A stretch of 64,000 bases of DNA from Fen-1273 sp963837815 (GTDB lineage Bacteria; Bacteroidota; Ignavibacteria; UBA10030; UBA6906): contig CAWIOS010000017.1 in the NCBI GenBank assembly GCA_963837815.1, positions 1 through 64,000 of the forward strand, in the 5' to 3' direction. The position numbers and the translations under genes were made by a program. Shown here piece after piece: positions 50,447-60,327 of the stretch (its first letter is position 1; the number at the start of each line of letters is the position of its first letter). Below the pieces are notes generated by a model, which was not told where the DNA came from, made no database searches, and was given only the letters and a program-made list of their open reading frames with translations.

Positions 50447-51910
50447 ATGAGGTATTTACAGACGAGGTACTCCGTTCCCGCGGGGCTCCTTCTTGTCCTT
50501 GCGCTTCTGACCGCCTGGGCCGGAGCGGCGGATAAGATCCCGGTTACCACGGAATCCAAAGAGGCGCTCGCCCAGTTCATCGAAGGGAGAGCACTTTTCG
50601 ATAATCTCCGCGCCACAGACGCAATCCCCTATTTCCAGGGGGCCGTCCAAAAGGACCCGAACTTCGCTCTCGCCCACCTCTATATCGCACAGTCGGCACC
50701 CACCGCCAGGGAGTTCTTCACAGCATTGACAGAGGCGGACGAAACTGCGGGTCACGCTTCGAAGGGGGAGCAGCTCGAAATCAGGGCGCTCAAGGCAGCG
50801 TCGTACGGCGACCCCGCCACTGCGCTGAAGCTCTACAGGGAACTCGTCGAGGCTTTTCCCGATGATGAGCGCGCGCAGACGCTGCTCGGGACGTCGTATT
50901 TTGCGCAGCAGGACTACGCCCGGTCGGCCGAGCATTTGAAAAAAGCGACAGAACTGGGGCCCGGCTACGGTCCGGCGTACAATCAACTCGGGTATACGTA
51001 CAGGGCACTGGAGAAATACGACGACGCCGAGAGAATATTCAAGAAGTACACGGAGCTTCTCCCGACCGATCCGAACCCCTTCGATTCCTACGCGGAGCTT
51101 CTCCTCAAGATCGGGAGGTTCGACGAATCGAAGGCGCAATATGAGAAAGCCCTCTCCGTCAACCCGCAGTTCGCAAATTCGTTCGTGGGAATCGCGGCCT
51201 GCTTCATGTATCAGAACAAACACGACGAAGCACTGTCAGAGCTGGAGAAGCTGTACAACGGGGCGCGCAACGACGGGGAACGGCGGCTTGCGCTGTTCGC
51301 CCGCGGCGTTGTGTACCAGGACGAGGGGAAACCCGACCTGGCGCTGGGAGAGATCGCGAAGGAGTATGCCATCGACGAACGCGGCAACGATCCCGCGTCC
51401 ATGTCCGCCGACCTCGCGCTGATGGCGAATATACTTCTCAATGATGGGAAGGCCAACGAGGCGCTCGAGAAGTTCAACGCATCGGTCGCGCTGATCCGGG
51501 AATCATCGCTTGCGAAGGAGGTGAAGACATTTGCCGAGCGTGTCCACCATTACAACCTCGCGAAGGTCTACCTTGAGAAAGGGGACATCGCCGCCGCGCG
51601 GCCCGAGGCGGAGAAATACCGGAAGGGGGCCGAGACGACAAAGAACAAAAACCAGATCCGGTTTGCGCACGAGCTCGCAGGGATGATCGCGTTCCACGGG
51701 AAGGACTTCGCGAAGGCGATAGACGAGTTAACACAGGCGAACCAGCAGGATCCCGTTGTTCTGTACACCCTGGCGCTCGCAATGCGGGAGAGCGGCAGGG
51801 GACCGGAGGCGAGGGAATACGCGACGCGCGCGGCAAGGAACAATGTCCTGCCGTTCATCAACTACGCGTTCGTCAGGATGAAAGCGGAGAAGATGCTCGG
51901 GGCGCTCTGA
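50447..51910 (+). CDS. Secreted tetratricopeptide-repeat protein
   Basis: About 487 residues from ATG 50447 with GGAGG upstream, and signal peptide MRYLQTRYSVPAGLLLVLALLTAWAGAA. At least six TPR units can be counted, for example AIPYFQGAVQKDPNFALAHLYIAQ, RSAEHLKKATELGPGYGPAYNQLGY, DDAERIFKKYTELLPTDPNPFDSYAELLLKIGRFDESKAQYEKALSVNPQ. They make a continuous superhelix for protein binding in the periplasm. No enzymatic domain is present. It is divergent from acs and converges almost end to end with the MCP gene. Confidence 0.88.
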   Translation: MRYLQTRYSVPAGLLLVLALLTAWAGAADKIPVTTESKEALAQFIEGRALFDNLRATDAIPYFQGAVQKDPNFALAHLYIAQSAPTAREFFTALTEADETAGHASKGEQLEIRALKAASYGDPATALKLYRELVEAFPDDERAQTLLGTSYFAQQDYARSAEHLKKATELGPGYGPAYNQLGYTYRALEKYDDAERIFKKYTELLPTDPNPFDSYAELLLKIGRFDESKAQYEKALSVNPQFANSFVGIAACFMYQNKHDEALSELEKLYNGARNDGERRLALFARGVVYQDEGKPDLALGEIAKEYAIDERGNDPASMSADLALMANILLNDGKANEALEKFNASVALIRESSLAKEVKTFAERVHHYNLAKVYLEKGDIAAARPEAEKYRKGAETTKNKNQIRFAHELAGMIAFHGKDFAKAIDELTQANQQDPVVLYTLALAMRESGRGPEAREYATRAARNNVLPFINYAFVRMKAEKMLGAL

Positions 51911-51913
51911 GAA

Positions 51914-53932
51914 TCAGTGCGGCACCAGTTTTCCGTTGGCGCGGACGGCAAGGGAGGATTTCCCGACGGTGAGAGAATCCTCCCCGCCCGTCCCACCGCA
52001 TCCCGAGACCCGGAACTTCGACGTCATCTGCTGCAACTGCTCCGTCAGCCGGTTCAGATCCTCCGCCGCTCTCGCGATCTGCTGCGTCCCCTGCGCCGTC
52101 TCACCCGTCACCGCGCTGATGGCCTCCACATTCTTGCTGATCTGCTCACTGGCGCTCGACTGCTCCTCGCTCGCCGTCGCGATCTGCATGACCATGTCCG
52201 TGAGGTTCTGTATCATCCCGACGATTTCCTTCAATGACGCACAGGCCCGGTCGGCAAGCATGATCCCTTTGTCGACCTCCCTCGTCCCCTCTTCCATCGA
52301 TGCGACGGCCCCCGTAGTATCCCCCTGGATCGTCCGGATCATCACGGCAATCTCTTTCGTCGCCTTCGTCGTCCTCTCGGCAAGCTTCCGGACCTCGTCG
52401 GCAACCACCGCGAATCCCCTCCCCTGGTCTCCCGCCCGCGCCGCTTCGATGGCGGCGTTCAGCGCCAGAAGGTTCGTCTGGTCCGCGATATCGTCGATGA
52501 CGCCGATGATCTCCCCGATCTGGTCGCTCGATTTACCGAGCATCCGGACCGTCTCCGCAGACCGGTTGACGACATCCGCGATTCGCTTCATCCCCGTCAC
52601 CGTCTCCCCCACGACGATCCCCCCCTGCTCGGCAGCATCCTTTGCCTTGCGCGCAGTATCGGCCGTCACCCCCGCGTTCTTCGAGTTCGCCACGATCGTC
52701 TTCGTCATCTGTTCCACCGACGCGGCCACCTCCCCCGCCTGCGCCATCTGCTCGTGGGCCCCCGCCGCCATTTCCTCCGCGCTGCTCGAGATCTGCGTGC
52801 TCGATCCCGCAAGCGCAGACGACGCTTCGGCGACCCGGACGAGCACGTTCCTGATCGATGCGGTGAACCTGTCAAATGACCGCTGGAGATCCCCGATTTC
52901 GCCGGCCATATACGAATCGAACTCGGTGTTGACGTCGGCGTCGTCCATTTTCGTTACGACGTCCCTTATCGGCCGCAGGACAATCCGGGTAAGGAGCAGA
53001 TACAGCACGCCGATGAGAAGTCCCGCGACGACCAGTGCGCCCGCGCCAACGACGAAAAAGATCCCTGTAATCTTGTCATCGATGTCGGACCGGGGATGTG
53101 CCGTTACGATGGCGTATCCCCAGACGCCCGCATCCACTTTCCTGACGTCCCAGGGTTTGCCGGCGATTTCCCCCCCGGCGAGGAGTGCCTGGACGTCATC
53201 AAGAGACGCGTTTTCCGACTTGAACGCGACTTTGCCTTTCCCGTCGAGCAACGCGACTATTCCGTGGGCCAGGATCCGCGCACCGCCGATCGACTGGCCA
53301 AGCTGGTTGAGCGTGGAAAGAGGATAGCCGACGTACCAGATGCCGAGTATCTCTCCTTTCGCATCCTTTATCGGTTCATACCCCGTCATGTAGGCCGACC
53401 CCAGAATGTCCACGACGCCGAAGAAGGGCTTCCCGTCGCGGATTGAGGCAATGGCTTTTCCGGAGGGATCAAGGAGTGTGCCGATCGCTCTCGAGCCATC
53501 GGGCTTTTTGACATTCGTGGAGATGCGGACGAAATCCTCTCCTCGTCTCGTGAAGAGTGTCGCCGTGGCGTCAGTGAGTTCTTTGACGCGGTCGACGAGC
53601 ACAAAATTGTTCCCCTGTGCCCTTCCGCCCAGAAGGAGGTCGGGGGCCCTCTCCGACCCGACGGACACCGGCGCACCGAGCCCGGGAGTGCCGAGCCGGC
53701 TTCCCTCATCGATAAACACGCGAGTGGCGGCGTGAACCCTGAGCAGGCTGAGCTCATTGACGGCCTTCAGGTTGTCCTGTATAAGGTGGACGCGGCCCTG
53801 GATCTGCTCATCCGCCAGTGCCTCGATCTGGGAATCCGCCAGACCCGTGATGAGCCAGCCGGAGACGATCGTCGTCAGCACGACGATCGACGCCACCGGC
53901 AACATCACCTTAAAAAGTATCCCCTTTTTCAT
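51914..53932 (-). CDS. Methyl-accepting chemotaxis protein with Cache sensor
   Basis: A 672-residue transducer. TM1 (MLPVASIVVLTTIVSGWLITGL), a periplasmic Cache-like domain (about 35-285) with KPFFGVVDILGSAYMTGYEPIKDAKGEILGIWYVG, TM2 (ITGIFFVVGAGALVVAGLLIGVLYLLL), HAMP (LRPIRDVVTKMDDADVNTEF), and the coiled signalling domain. The hairpin tip IGEIIGVIDDIADQTNLLALNAAIEAARAGDQGRGFAVVADEVRKLAERT is fully conserved. The single-Cache type (sCache_3) often senses small organic acids. No che genes occur in the window, so it must serve a chemosensory array encoded elsewhere. A 299-base gap with no visible gene lies upstream. Confidence 0.93.
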   Translation of the reverse strand: MKKGILFKVMLPVASIVVLTTIVSGWLITGLADSQIEALADEQIQGRVHLIQDNLKAVNELSLLRVHAATRVFIDEGSRLGTPGLGAPVSVGSERAPDLLLGGRAQGNNFVLVDRVKELTDATATLFTRRGEDFVRISTNVKKPDGSRAIGTLLDPSGKAIASIRDGKPFFGVVDILGSAYMTGYEPIKDAKGEILGIWYVGYPLSTLNQLGQSIGGARILAHGIVALLDGKGKVAFKSENASLDDVQALLAGGEIAGKPWDVRKVDAGVWGYAIVTAHPRSDIDDKITGIFFVVGAGALVVAGLLIGVLYLLLTRIVLRPIRDVVTKMDDADVNTEFDSYMAGEIGDLQRSFDRFTASIRNVLVRVAEASSALAGSSTQISSSAEEMAAGAHEQMAQAGEVAASVEQMTKTIVANSKNAGVTADTARKAKDAAEQGGIVVGETVTGMKRIADVVNRSAETVRMLGKSSDQIGEIIGVIDDIADQTNLLALNAAIEAARAGDQGRGFAVVADEVRKLAERTTKATKEIAVMIRTIQGDTTGAVASMEEGTREVDKGIMLADRACASLKEIVGMIQNLTDMVMQIATASEEQSSASEQISKNVEAISAVTGETAQGTQQIARAAEDLNRLTEQLQQMTSKFRVSGCGGTGGEDSLTVGKSSLAVRANGKLVPH

Positions 53933-54231
53933 ATTCCTTTCCTACCAGTTTCCAATACAGTACGAGCCTCCCGATTCCAGGCAGCGCAGTTCGGGGGGAA
54001 CAGGCACCCGTTTGAGTGCAAGATGCGTGCCCATGTCCGGCTATCCGGGTTTTCCTGCAGGCAAGGGCAAATTATGACGAATTACGGGAGTGCTGACCGC
54101 CGATGGGGTGACGCGAAGACATTCAGAGGGCGGGTGGACTGGCTATTATCCCCCATCTGGCGGCGCAAAGGGTCGGAGGAGAGACGGGTGACAGGAGCTG
54201 CCAGGAAGCGCGATCTATTGTGGAGCGGGAT

Positions 54232-55224
54232 TCATGGATTGATCAGCGCCCTTATGATGATGATGGCCAGGAGAATCAGCACAAGCACGCCGATGAGCAT
54301 AGGGAGCATTTTCCCCCAGGGCATCCCGGCGTTCTTTCCCTGAAACCGTATGAACGGTTTTGTCACCGCGCGCTTCGTGTCGCCGGAAGGCCTGTTGAAG
54401 ACTTTCGAAATAGAAAACGAGGCACGCTTCATGTGCCGGAATTCGGCGAGCATCTCATCCACCGACTGGTACCGGTCCTGCGGGTTCTTCTCCAGCGCCC
54501 TCTCGATGATCGCCACGAAGGCCGGCGAGAGATCGGGGCGATACTGGCGGAGCGGCACCGGCTTTTCGTTCTGGACGGAGTAGAACATCGCCGCTTCATG
54601 GTCCCCGCGGAACGGGAGCTGGTCCGACAGCATATGGTAGAACAGCACGCCCAGCGAGAAGATGTCCGACCTCCTGTCGAGACCGACACCTTCGATCTGT
54701 TCCGGGGACATGTAGGCCGCGTCCTCAGGGGTCCCCGCCGTCCGCTGCAGTTTGAGCGCGTCCTTCAGGTTCGCCTGGCCGAACCCGAGCACCTTGATGC
54801 GCCGTTTCGGGTTCACCATGATGCTGTCGCACCGGATGTTCCTGTGGAGGATCCCCTTGCCGTGGGCCTCCTGGAACGCCGCGCAGATGACGATGGCGAA
54901 ATTGACCGCCACCTGGTTGTTCATCACGGGCATGCTGTGCCGCAGGCTCTTCCCCTCGACGAACTCCATCACGATGAAGTAGTCGCTCTTTTCCGCCTTG
55001 AGCGAATAGAACGAACAGATGTACGGATGGTTGAGGAGCGCGGCGGCCGTCGCGTCCTGCTTCAGTCGCTGCTTGTCCGACTCCGAGAGCGCGTGACGGA
55101 TGGGGAGGAACTTCAGCGCCACGACCCGGTCGCGCTTCGTATCCTGGGCCCTGTAGACGATGCCAATGGCCCCCTCGCCGATCTTCTCGAGGATCTTGTA
55201 GTGTGAGATTGTCGATCCTACCAT
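54232..55224 (-). CDS. Membrane-tethered protein kinase-like protein, predicted pseudokinase
   Basis: A 330-residue protein with an N-terminal bacterial Ser/Thr-kinase fold (residues 8-270) and one C-terminal helix (MLPMLIGVLVLILLAIIIIRALI). The glycine loop IGEGAIGIVY and the ATP-binding K38 (VALKFL) remain. Catalytic residues are lost: HRD is HRN (N129), the loop Lys is R131, the metal-binding Asn is S134, and DFG is GFG (G147). The APE-like AAYMSPEQIEG and DIFSLGVLFYHML structural motifs persist. It should bind but hardly phosphorylate. It follows a second degenerate kinase gene on the same strand after 92 bases, and the two share their N-terminal sequence style (MVGxTI). Confidence 0.88.
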   Translation of the reverse strand: MVGSTISHYKILEKIGEGAIGIVYRAQDTKRDRVVALKFLPIRHALSESDKQRLKQDATAAALLNHPYICSFYSLKAEKSDYFIVMEFVEGKSLRHSMPVMNNQVAVNFAIVICAAFQEAHGKGILHRNIRCDSIMVNPKRRIKVLGFGQANLKDALKLQRTAGTPEDAAYMSPEQIEGVGLDRRSDIFSLGVLFYHMLSDQLPFRGDHEAAMFYSVQNEKPVPLRQYRPDLSPAFVAIIERALEKNPQDRYQSVDEMLAEFRHMKRASFSISKVFNRPSGDTKRAVTKPFIRFQGKNAGMPWGKMLPMLIGVLVLILLAIIIIRALINP

Positions 55225-55316
55225 CGCGGTCTCCTCATCAAGAACGGTTGGGGGACGGTTGAGTCCGGCCCCTTGCTGTTGTCCGCCTCCTCAGGATGCC
55301 ATCCTGCGGAGGAATG

Positions 55317-58106
55317 CTACGGCGTCCGGGCCTCGCCGAGCCAGCCGGTCACGAGCGTCAGATCGGCGGGCCTGGCGTCCGAAGGATTGTAGACGCCGAG
55401 CAGGCGTTGATTGTCGGGGGTGACCCCGCGCAGGAACCTGATCCCCCGCGAGCGCGCATCGAACGTCTCCCGGAGTTTCCCCGGCTTCAGGCTGGAACCG
55501 GAGCGCAAAAGCTCCGCCGCCATGACGCGGGAATCGAGCGACATGAAGTACAACTCCTTCCCGTCCCTCCGCCAGAAGGCTTCCCCGTTGCATCCATGCA
55601 GCGACACCTGGATCTTGTTTCCGGGACCGGGGAAGGGGCGGATATAGATCTCCTGCTCCCCCGATTCGTCAGACACGTACGCCATCCAGCGGCCGTCAGG
55701 GGAGAACTTCCCGAGCTGCATGTCGGCGCCGATCGTCATCCAGATGTACGGCTTCCTTCCCCCCGCAAGGGGAAGGATCCATATGCTCCACTTCTCGCCT
55801 TTCGAAGGGGCACGCTGAAGGGCGATAAGCTTCCCGTCGGCGGACCAATCCGTCGGGAAGAGATTGTAGTCTGAACCGGCAAGCGCTTCCTCTCCCGCCG
55901 TCGCGTCGGCGTTCATGCGGTAGGGATTCGCCCTTCCGCTCCGGTTGGAGGCGAACGCGATCTGCCTCCCGTCAGGGGACCAGACGGGGTCCACTTCATC
56001 CCCCGGATCGAACGTGAGCCGCGAGGTGACCCCCCTGAGGCGGTCGTAGAGCCACAGGTCGGACGTCAGGTGCCTGGTCCCCCCCTCGGCGATGTCGTTT
56101 GAATACGCGACCCTGGCGCCGTCGGGAGAGATGCGCGCGTCGACGTTCCTGACGGAGTGCGCGACAAAACCGTTGAAGGTTCCCGATCGGTCGAACCAGG
56201 CGAGTCCCGACTCTTCCGCCGCCCCCTCAGCGTACAGGAGCTCTTCGTGCCCCGAGACGGAGAACTCCCCCCTGCCGTATCCCGGATCATACAGCACCCC
56301 TTCCGCAACCGTGGAAGGGAGCCCCTTCAGCGCGAGCCCGCGCGCATCAAACGGCTGCGCAATCAGCTCCCCCTCCTCGATGAACAGGAGGCAGCCGTTG
56401 CCGTACTCGACGTTTGAATGCTTCCGCAGGAGCTCCCGGTTTTCTTTCCCGTCGAGCGACGCGACGTAGAGAATATCCGTGGAGGATGCACGGGCCAGAT
56501 AGAGAAAGTGCGTGCCGTCGGGGAGAAACCAGGGCCAGCGGTGAGAATGCTCGAGCTTCGACGCGTCGAGCGTCGTGACGGGCGATGGGATCCCTCCCGT
56601 CGCCGGCACGCGGCTGAGAGGCTCGGACGTCGAAGGAGAAAAGACGATGACGCCGTCCCCCCAGCTCCCGCCTCTTCCCGATGACGCGTCGCACAGTGTC
56701 CCGACAGGCCCCCCCGAGGCGTCGATCGTTCTGAGTTTTCCCCCCGAGAAGAAACCGATCTCCCTGCCGTCGGGCGACCAGAACGGGTACGACGCCTCCT
56801 CCGTCCCCGCGAGCGGCAAACACTGAAGCGAACTCAGCGAGCGAACCCAGAGCCGCGTCACCCCCGTGGAGTCCGTCGCCGCAAACGTCAACTTCGTCCC
56901 GTCCGGCGAGAGGGCGAAATGCCCGCCGTTCGCCCCTCCGGACGTCCTCGCGAACGTGGAGTTCTCGGGGGGCCGTATGGAAGAGCGGACCGACCGCGGT
57001 TCGGAGACAGGTCCCCTGTAATACAGGAGCGCAAACGTCGCAGCGGCGCCGAGCGCGACGAGGAGGAGGATCCAGGGGAGAAAGAGAAAAAGCATTGCCC
57101 GGGACGAGGGATCAGACCCGGGCGGCTCTCCCCTGGAAGGCTCGCCCGACCCCGGTGTATCCGTCCCCGCCGGGGGGAATTTTGCGTACTTCACAAGACC
57201 GGCAATCGCCGCTCCCGGCCGTGATGCCGCCGGCACCTGACCTACGACCTTGCTGATGTGAACCTTCACCATCCTCTCCGCGCCGGGTCCGCCTGCTCCC
57301 CTCACGTAGCGCCGGAGGTTCTTTGCAAGCTCCCTCGCAGATTGGTAGCGTTCGGCCTGATCTTTTACGAGGCACTCGAGAACGACGTCGTCGAGAAGAC
57401 TGTCGATCCCTTCGACACTCGACGAAAGAGGCCGGGGCTCCGCGTTCAGGATCTCCTGGATGAGCGCGGCTTCGTCCGTCCCCCGGAACGGGGGCTGGCC
57501 GGAGAGCATTTCGTAGAGGACGGCGCCGAGTGAGAATATGTCCGTCCGCGGGTCAGACGCGTGCCCCTGTATCAGCTCGGGGGACATGTACGCTGCCGTG
57601 CCGACGGGAACCCCTTCCCGCGCCCCAGCGGAAAGGCTCCCCCTTCTCAGAAGCCCGACGTCCATCACCTGGACGACGCCGTCCTTCCGGACCATGATGT
57701 TCTCGGGCTTGATATTCCTGTGGACCATCCCGTGATCGTGGAGGATTGCCAGTCCTTCCGCCACCTGCATCCCGATTTCAATCGCCCGCCTGACCTGCAC
57801 GGGTCCGGACGTCAGCTTCTTCCGGAGCGTCTCCCCCTCGACATGGTCCATGACGACGAACATCTGCCCGTTGAATTCCTTAATCGCATGGACCGTGCAG
57901 ATGTTCGGGTGCGTCAGCGTCGAGGCGGCCCTGGCCTCGAGAATGGAACGGGCGCGATCGACTTCCGAACGGGAAAGCTGGACCGGGAGGAACCTGACGG
58001 CAACAGTCTGCCCGAGCGTGAGGTCCTGGGCTCTATAGACATCCCCCATTGTTCCCTCGCCGAGCTTTTCGATGATCTTATAGTTTAAGATCGTCTGGCC
58101 GACCAT
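55317..58106 (-). CDS. Ser/Thr kinase-like receptor with TolB/WD40 beta-propeller, predicted pseudokinase
   Basis: A 929-residue protein: kinase-like domain 8-270, linker, TM helix (MLFLFLPWILLLVALGAAATFALLYY) near 350-375, then an extracytoplasmic propeller with repeated LSPDGTKLTFAA, WSPDGREIGFFSG, ISPDGARVAYSND, WSPDGRQIAFASNRSG units. The glycine loop LGEGTMGDVY, the alphaC Glu (E58), HxNIKPEN and DVG (D149) are present, but VAIK is VAVR (R38) and HRD is HRN (N131). The missing catalytic Asp predicts no or very low phosphotransfer. Kinase-PD40 fusions are frequent in soil-type bacteria and are thought to sense extracytoplasmic ligands. It is upstream of the shorter kinase-like gene, probably in one operon. 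Confidence 0.9.
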   Translation of the reverse strand: MVGQTILNYKIIEKLGEGTMGDVYRAQDLTLGQTVAVRFLPVQLSRSEVDRARSILEARAASTLTHPNICTVHAIKEFNGQMFVVMDHVEGETLRKKLTSGPVQVRRAIEIGMQVAEGLAILHDHGMVHRNIKPENIMVRKDGVVQVMDVGLLRRGSLSAGAREGVPVGTAAYMSPELIQGHASDPRTDIFSLGAVLYEMLSGQPPFRGTDEAALIQEILNAEPRPLSSSVEGIDSLLDDVVLECLVKDQAERYQSARELAKNLRRYVRGAGGPGAERMVKVHISKVVGQVPAASRPGAAIAGLVKYAKFPPAGTDTPGSGEPSRGEPPGSDPSSRAMLFLFLPWILLLVALGAAATFALLYYRGPVSEPRSVRSSIRPPENSTFARTSGGANGGHFALSPDGTKLTFAATDSTGVTRLWVRSLSSLQCLPLAGTEEASYPFWSPDGREIGFFSGGKLRTIDASGGPVGTLCDASSGRGGSWGDGVIVFSPSTSEPLSRVPATGGIPSPVTTLDASKLEHSHRWPWFLPDGTHFLYLARASSTDILYVASLDGKENRELLRKHSNVEYGNGCLLFIEEGELIAQPFDARGLALKGLPSTVAEGVLYDPGYGRGEFSVSGHEELLYAEGAAEESGLAWFDRSGTFNGFVAHSVRNVDARISPDGARVAYSNDIAEGGTRHLTSDLWLYDRLRGVTSRLTFDPGDEVDPVWSPDGRQIAFASNRSGRANPYRMNADATAGEEALAGSDYNLFPTDWSADGKLIALQRAPSKGEKWSIWILPLAGGRKPYIWMTIGADMQLGKFSPDGRWMAYVSDESGEQEIYIRPFPGPGNKIQVSLHGCNGEAFWRRDGKELYFMSLDSRVMAAELLRSGSSLKPGKLRETFDARSRGIRFLRGVTPDNQRLLGVYNPSDARPADLTLVTGWLGEARTP

Positions 58107-58283
58107 TGCGCTCTCCTGTAGACTTAAAGGATACCATTATTTCAGGAGATTCTCAATTGCGCAATCGGCGGGGTTTCGGGGCGGTTCTTGACTTAATGTA
58201 AGGGAAATGATAAGGTTCGTCCCGCTCAGGGCGGAGGGAGGAAGGGAGAAGCATGCGCGGTTACGCGGGGAAGAAAATCAACC

Positions 58284-58316
58284 GGGCCCCCCGGAGCCAG
58301 GACAGCCGGGGAGCCC
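58284..58316 (-). terminator. Probable terminator of the HEAT-repeat gene
   Basis: On the minus strand GGGCTCCCCGG (58316-58306) pairs with CCGGGGGGCCC (58294-58284), 10 of 11 positions, with an 11-nt loop, followed by a moderately T-rich stretch. It begins about 22 bases after the HEAT-repeat stop codon. Confidence 0.6.
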
Positions 58317-58337
58317 TTCGGGCACAGCACCCGCGCT

Positions 58338-58769
58338 TCAGTTCCCGTCCGCCATCGACTGGCTCCGTGGCTCGAACTCGAAGCTACCTTCCCTCACGTA
58401 CGTGTTGTAGAACCAGGCGGCAAGCGTCCGCACCTTCTTGCTCCCGTCGAACGTCGCCGCGCGTTTCACGGCATACGTCCCCCTCTCGTCGCCTATGCGG
58501 CAGAGCGCGAGAGCGGCGACGACCCGGGACGACTCGTCAGAGTCCCCGTGAAGAACCGCCATGAGCGGGATGACCGCTTTCTGCGAACGGAGCTCTCCGA
58601 GATCGTACATGGCGTTCTCTTTCGCCTGGCAGTTGTCACAGTGAACGTCATCGAGGAGTTTCGATTCTGTAAACTCCTGATCGGATGAGGGCCGGGAAAC
58701 GTCCCCCGGTCTGGCGTATGCCAGGGCCGCGCTGAGAAGTGCGACGCCGGCGAAAAGAATGGATTTCAT
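58338..58769 (-). CDS. Small secreted HEAT-repeat protein
   Basis: A 143-residue protein with signal peptide MKSILFAGVALLSAALAYA. A CDNC (CxxC) pair occurs near residue 44-47, then two HEAT-type repeats: AMYDLGELRSQKAVIPLMAVLHGDSDESSRVVAALALCRIGDERGTYAVKRAATFDGSKKVRTLAAWFYNTYV. It probably mediates protein interaction in the periplasm. AGGAGGG lies upstream of the ATG. No partner is identified; neighbours are signalling genes. Confidence 0.78.
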   Translation of the reverse strand: MKSILFAGVALLSAALAYARPGDVSRPSSDQEFTESKLLDDVHCDNCQAKENAMYDLGELRSQKAVIPLMAVLHGDSDESSRVVAALALCRIGDERGTYAVKRAATFDGSKKVRTLAAWFYNTYVREGSFEFEPRSQSMADGN

Positions 58770-59181
58770 AACACCCTCCTTTTGTGATGAGCAACCGTTA
58801 CCGCTGATCTCTGATGAGAGATACGGAATAACAGCGACCGGGGATGCAGAAATGTGACGGGACGGACTGAACCGATGACGGAATGTACAGGTGAAGGAGG
58901 CCGGAGGGGGAATTCCCGAAACGGGTCGCGCGGGGAGGACGGAGTGTGTGTGAACCTGCAGCGAGAGAGAAGACGCCTCCGTGCGCGTGCGGACATTCCG
59001 TCACCGCCGACGTCCCTCTCATCCCAAAGATGTTGCAAATGAGCGCCGCAGGACGTATAGTCGTTTCGCAACTTCCCCCGTCCGGTCTTCTCCCCCCGAG
59101 GGACGGAGGACAGCGCAACGTCCTTTCGCATTCATTCTGCGCGAAACTCAGAAAATCCCGTCAACGGAGGATCGGAGCGTC
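58770..59181. other. Divergent intergenic region between HEAT-repeat and LytS-like genes
   Basis: No gene is supported. Frames running through it are GC-rich shadows with Arg/Pro-rich composition. Regulatory sites are expected because the genes diverge, but no palindrome or clear promoter was found by eye. Confidence 0.5.
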
Positions 59182-60327
59182 ATGATTCAGGGTGAGGTAA
59201 ATCCCTTCAGATCGTGGAAGTGGAAGGAATGGACTATCATATTCGGCGCATTCACGGGGATCGGCCTCCTCTTCGTGTTTCAGAACTACGTGGGAATGTC
59301 CCAGGAAACGACTCAGTATTCCCTGAACGATATACTCGTCGGATTGCTGAGCTACTGGTACGTGTGGGCGCTCCTTTTCCCGTTTATCGTCTGGATGGGA
59401 AGGCGTTACCCGATCGGGGGAGTCCCGGCAGCAGGGAGCCTGCGCCGGCATATCCCCGCGTTTATGCTCGTCCCGGTTCTCCACATCGCGATCTACACGC
59501 TTTTCCTCCATGCAGTCGACGGCGATGAAAAGCCGTACGTGAAGACCGCGATTGTACTCATGAAGAGCGGGCTCTTCTTCCGCTACCTGACGTATGCGTT
59601 TCTCCTCGCAACAAGTTACAGCATTGATTATTACAGGAATCACAGGGAGAGGGAGCTGAAAACATCGCGGCTCGAGGCCAAACTCGCCGAGGCCCAGCTC
59701 CAGGCGCTGAAGAGCCAGATCCATCCTCATTTTCTGTTTAACACGCTGAATGCCATTTCATCGCTCATGCACCGGAACGTGGAGGCGGCGGACGAGGCCA
59801 TATCGAGGCTTGCCGAACTCCTCAGGGCGACGCTGGAGGTAAACGGCGAGCAGGAAGTGACGCTGCGTCAGGAGGTAGATCTCCTGAAGCAGTATGTCGA
59901 AATCGAAAAACTGAGGTTCGGTGAGAGGCTTGTCGTTGCGCTGGACATCCCGGAAGAAGCTCTCGAAGCGATGGTTCCGAACCTCATTCTGCAGCCGATC
60001 GTCGAAAACTCGATCCGGTACGGCGTGGCAACGCGGAGCGCGACCGGAACGGTCGCCGTCGCCGCCCGGTGCCAAGGGAAGAAACTTGAAATCCGGGTGT
60101 CGGACGACGGCCCGGGGCTCCCGGGGGATTTTGTCGAAGGGATCGGCATCGGGAATACGAAGGCGAGGCTTCGTCAACTGTACGGTGCAAACCAGTCATT
60201 TCTGATGGGCACCGGGGCATCGGGAGGGGTGACCGTAACATTACAGATTCCCCTCCGTACAGAATCGTATGAGCCTTCAGCCGTCCCCCGGGATCAGCGC
60301 ACAGAGAATCCGGACTCTCATCGTTGA
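59182..60327 (+). CDS. LytS-type membrane sensor histidine kinase
   Basis: A 381-residue kinase from ATG 59182 (GGAG upstream). Four N-terminal helices (IIFGAFTGIGLLFVFQ, VGLLSYWYVWALLFPFIVW, FMLVPVLHIAIYTLFLH, FRYLTYAFLLATSYSI) form a compact membrane sensor. The coil TSRLEAKLAEAQLQALKSQI leads to the His_kinase motif HPHFLFNTLNAISSL with H181, then HATPase with LILQPIVENSIRYG, DDGPGLP and GIGNTKARL. It pairs with the LytTR regulator whose gene begins inside its last 59 bases. The stimulus is unknown. An in-frame upstream extension is rejected as Arg-rich and without a ribosome site. Confidence 0.92.
   Translation: MIQGEVNPFRSWKWKEWTIIFGAFTGIGLLFVFQNYVGMSQETTQYSLNDILVGLLSYWYVWALLFPFIVWMGRRYPIGGVPAAGSLRRHIPAFMLVPVLHIAIYTLFLHAVDGDEKPYVKTAIVLMKSGLFFRYLTYAFLLATSYSIDYYRNHRERELKTSRLEAKLAEAQLQALKSQIHPHFLFNTLNAISSLMHRNVEAADEAISRLAELLRATLEVNGEQEVTLRQEVDLLKQYVEIEKLRFGERLVVALDIPEEALEAMVPNLILQPIVENSIRYGVATRSATGTVAVAARCQGKKLEIRVSDDGPGLPGDFVEGIGIGNTKARLRQLYGANQSFLMGTGASGGVTVTLQIPLRTESYEPSAVPRDQRTENPDSHR

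Noticed and set aside
51936..53327. 463-codon plus-strand frame opposite the MCP
   Set aside because: Ser/Ala/Thr/Pro-rich mirror of the coiled-coil MCP; no independent evidence.
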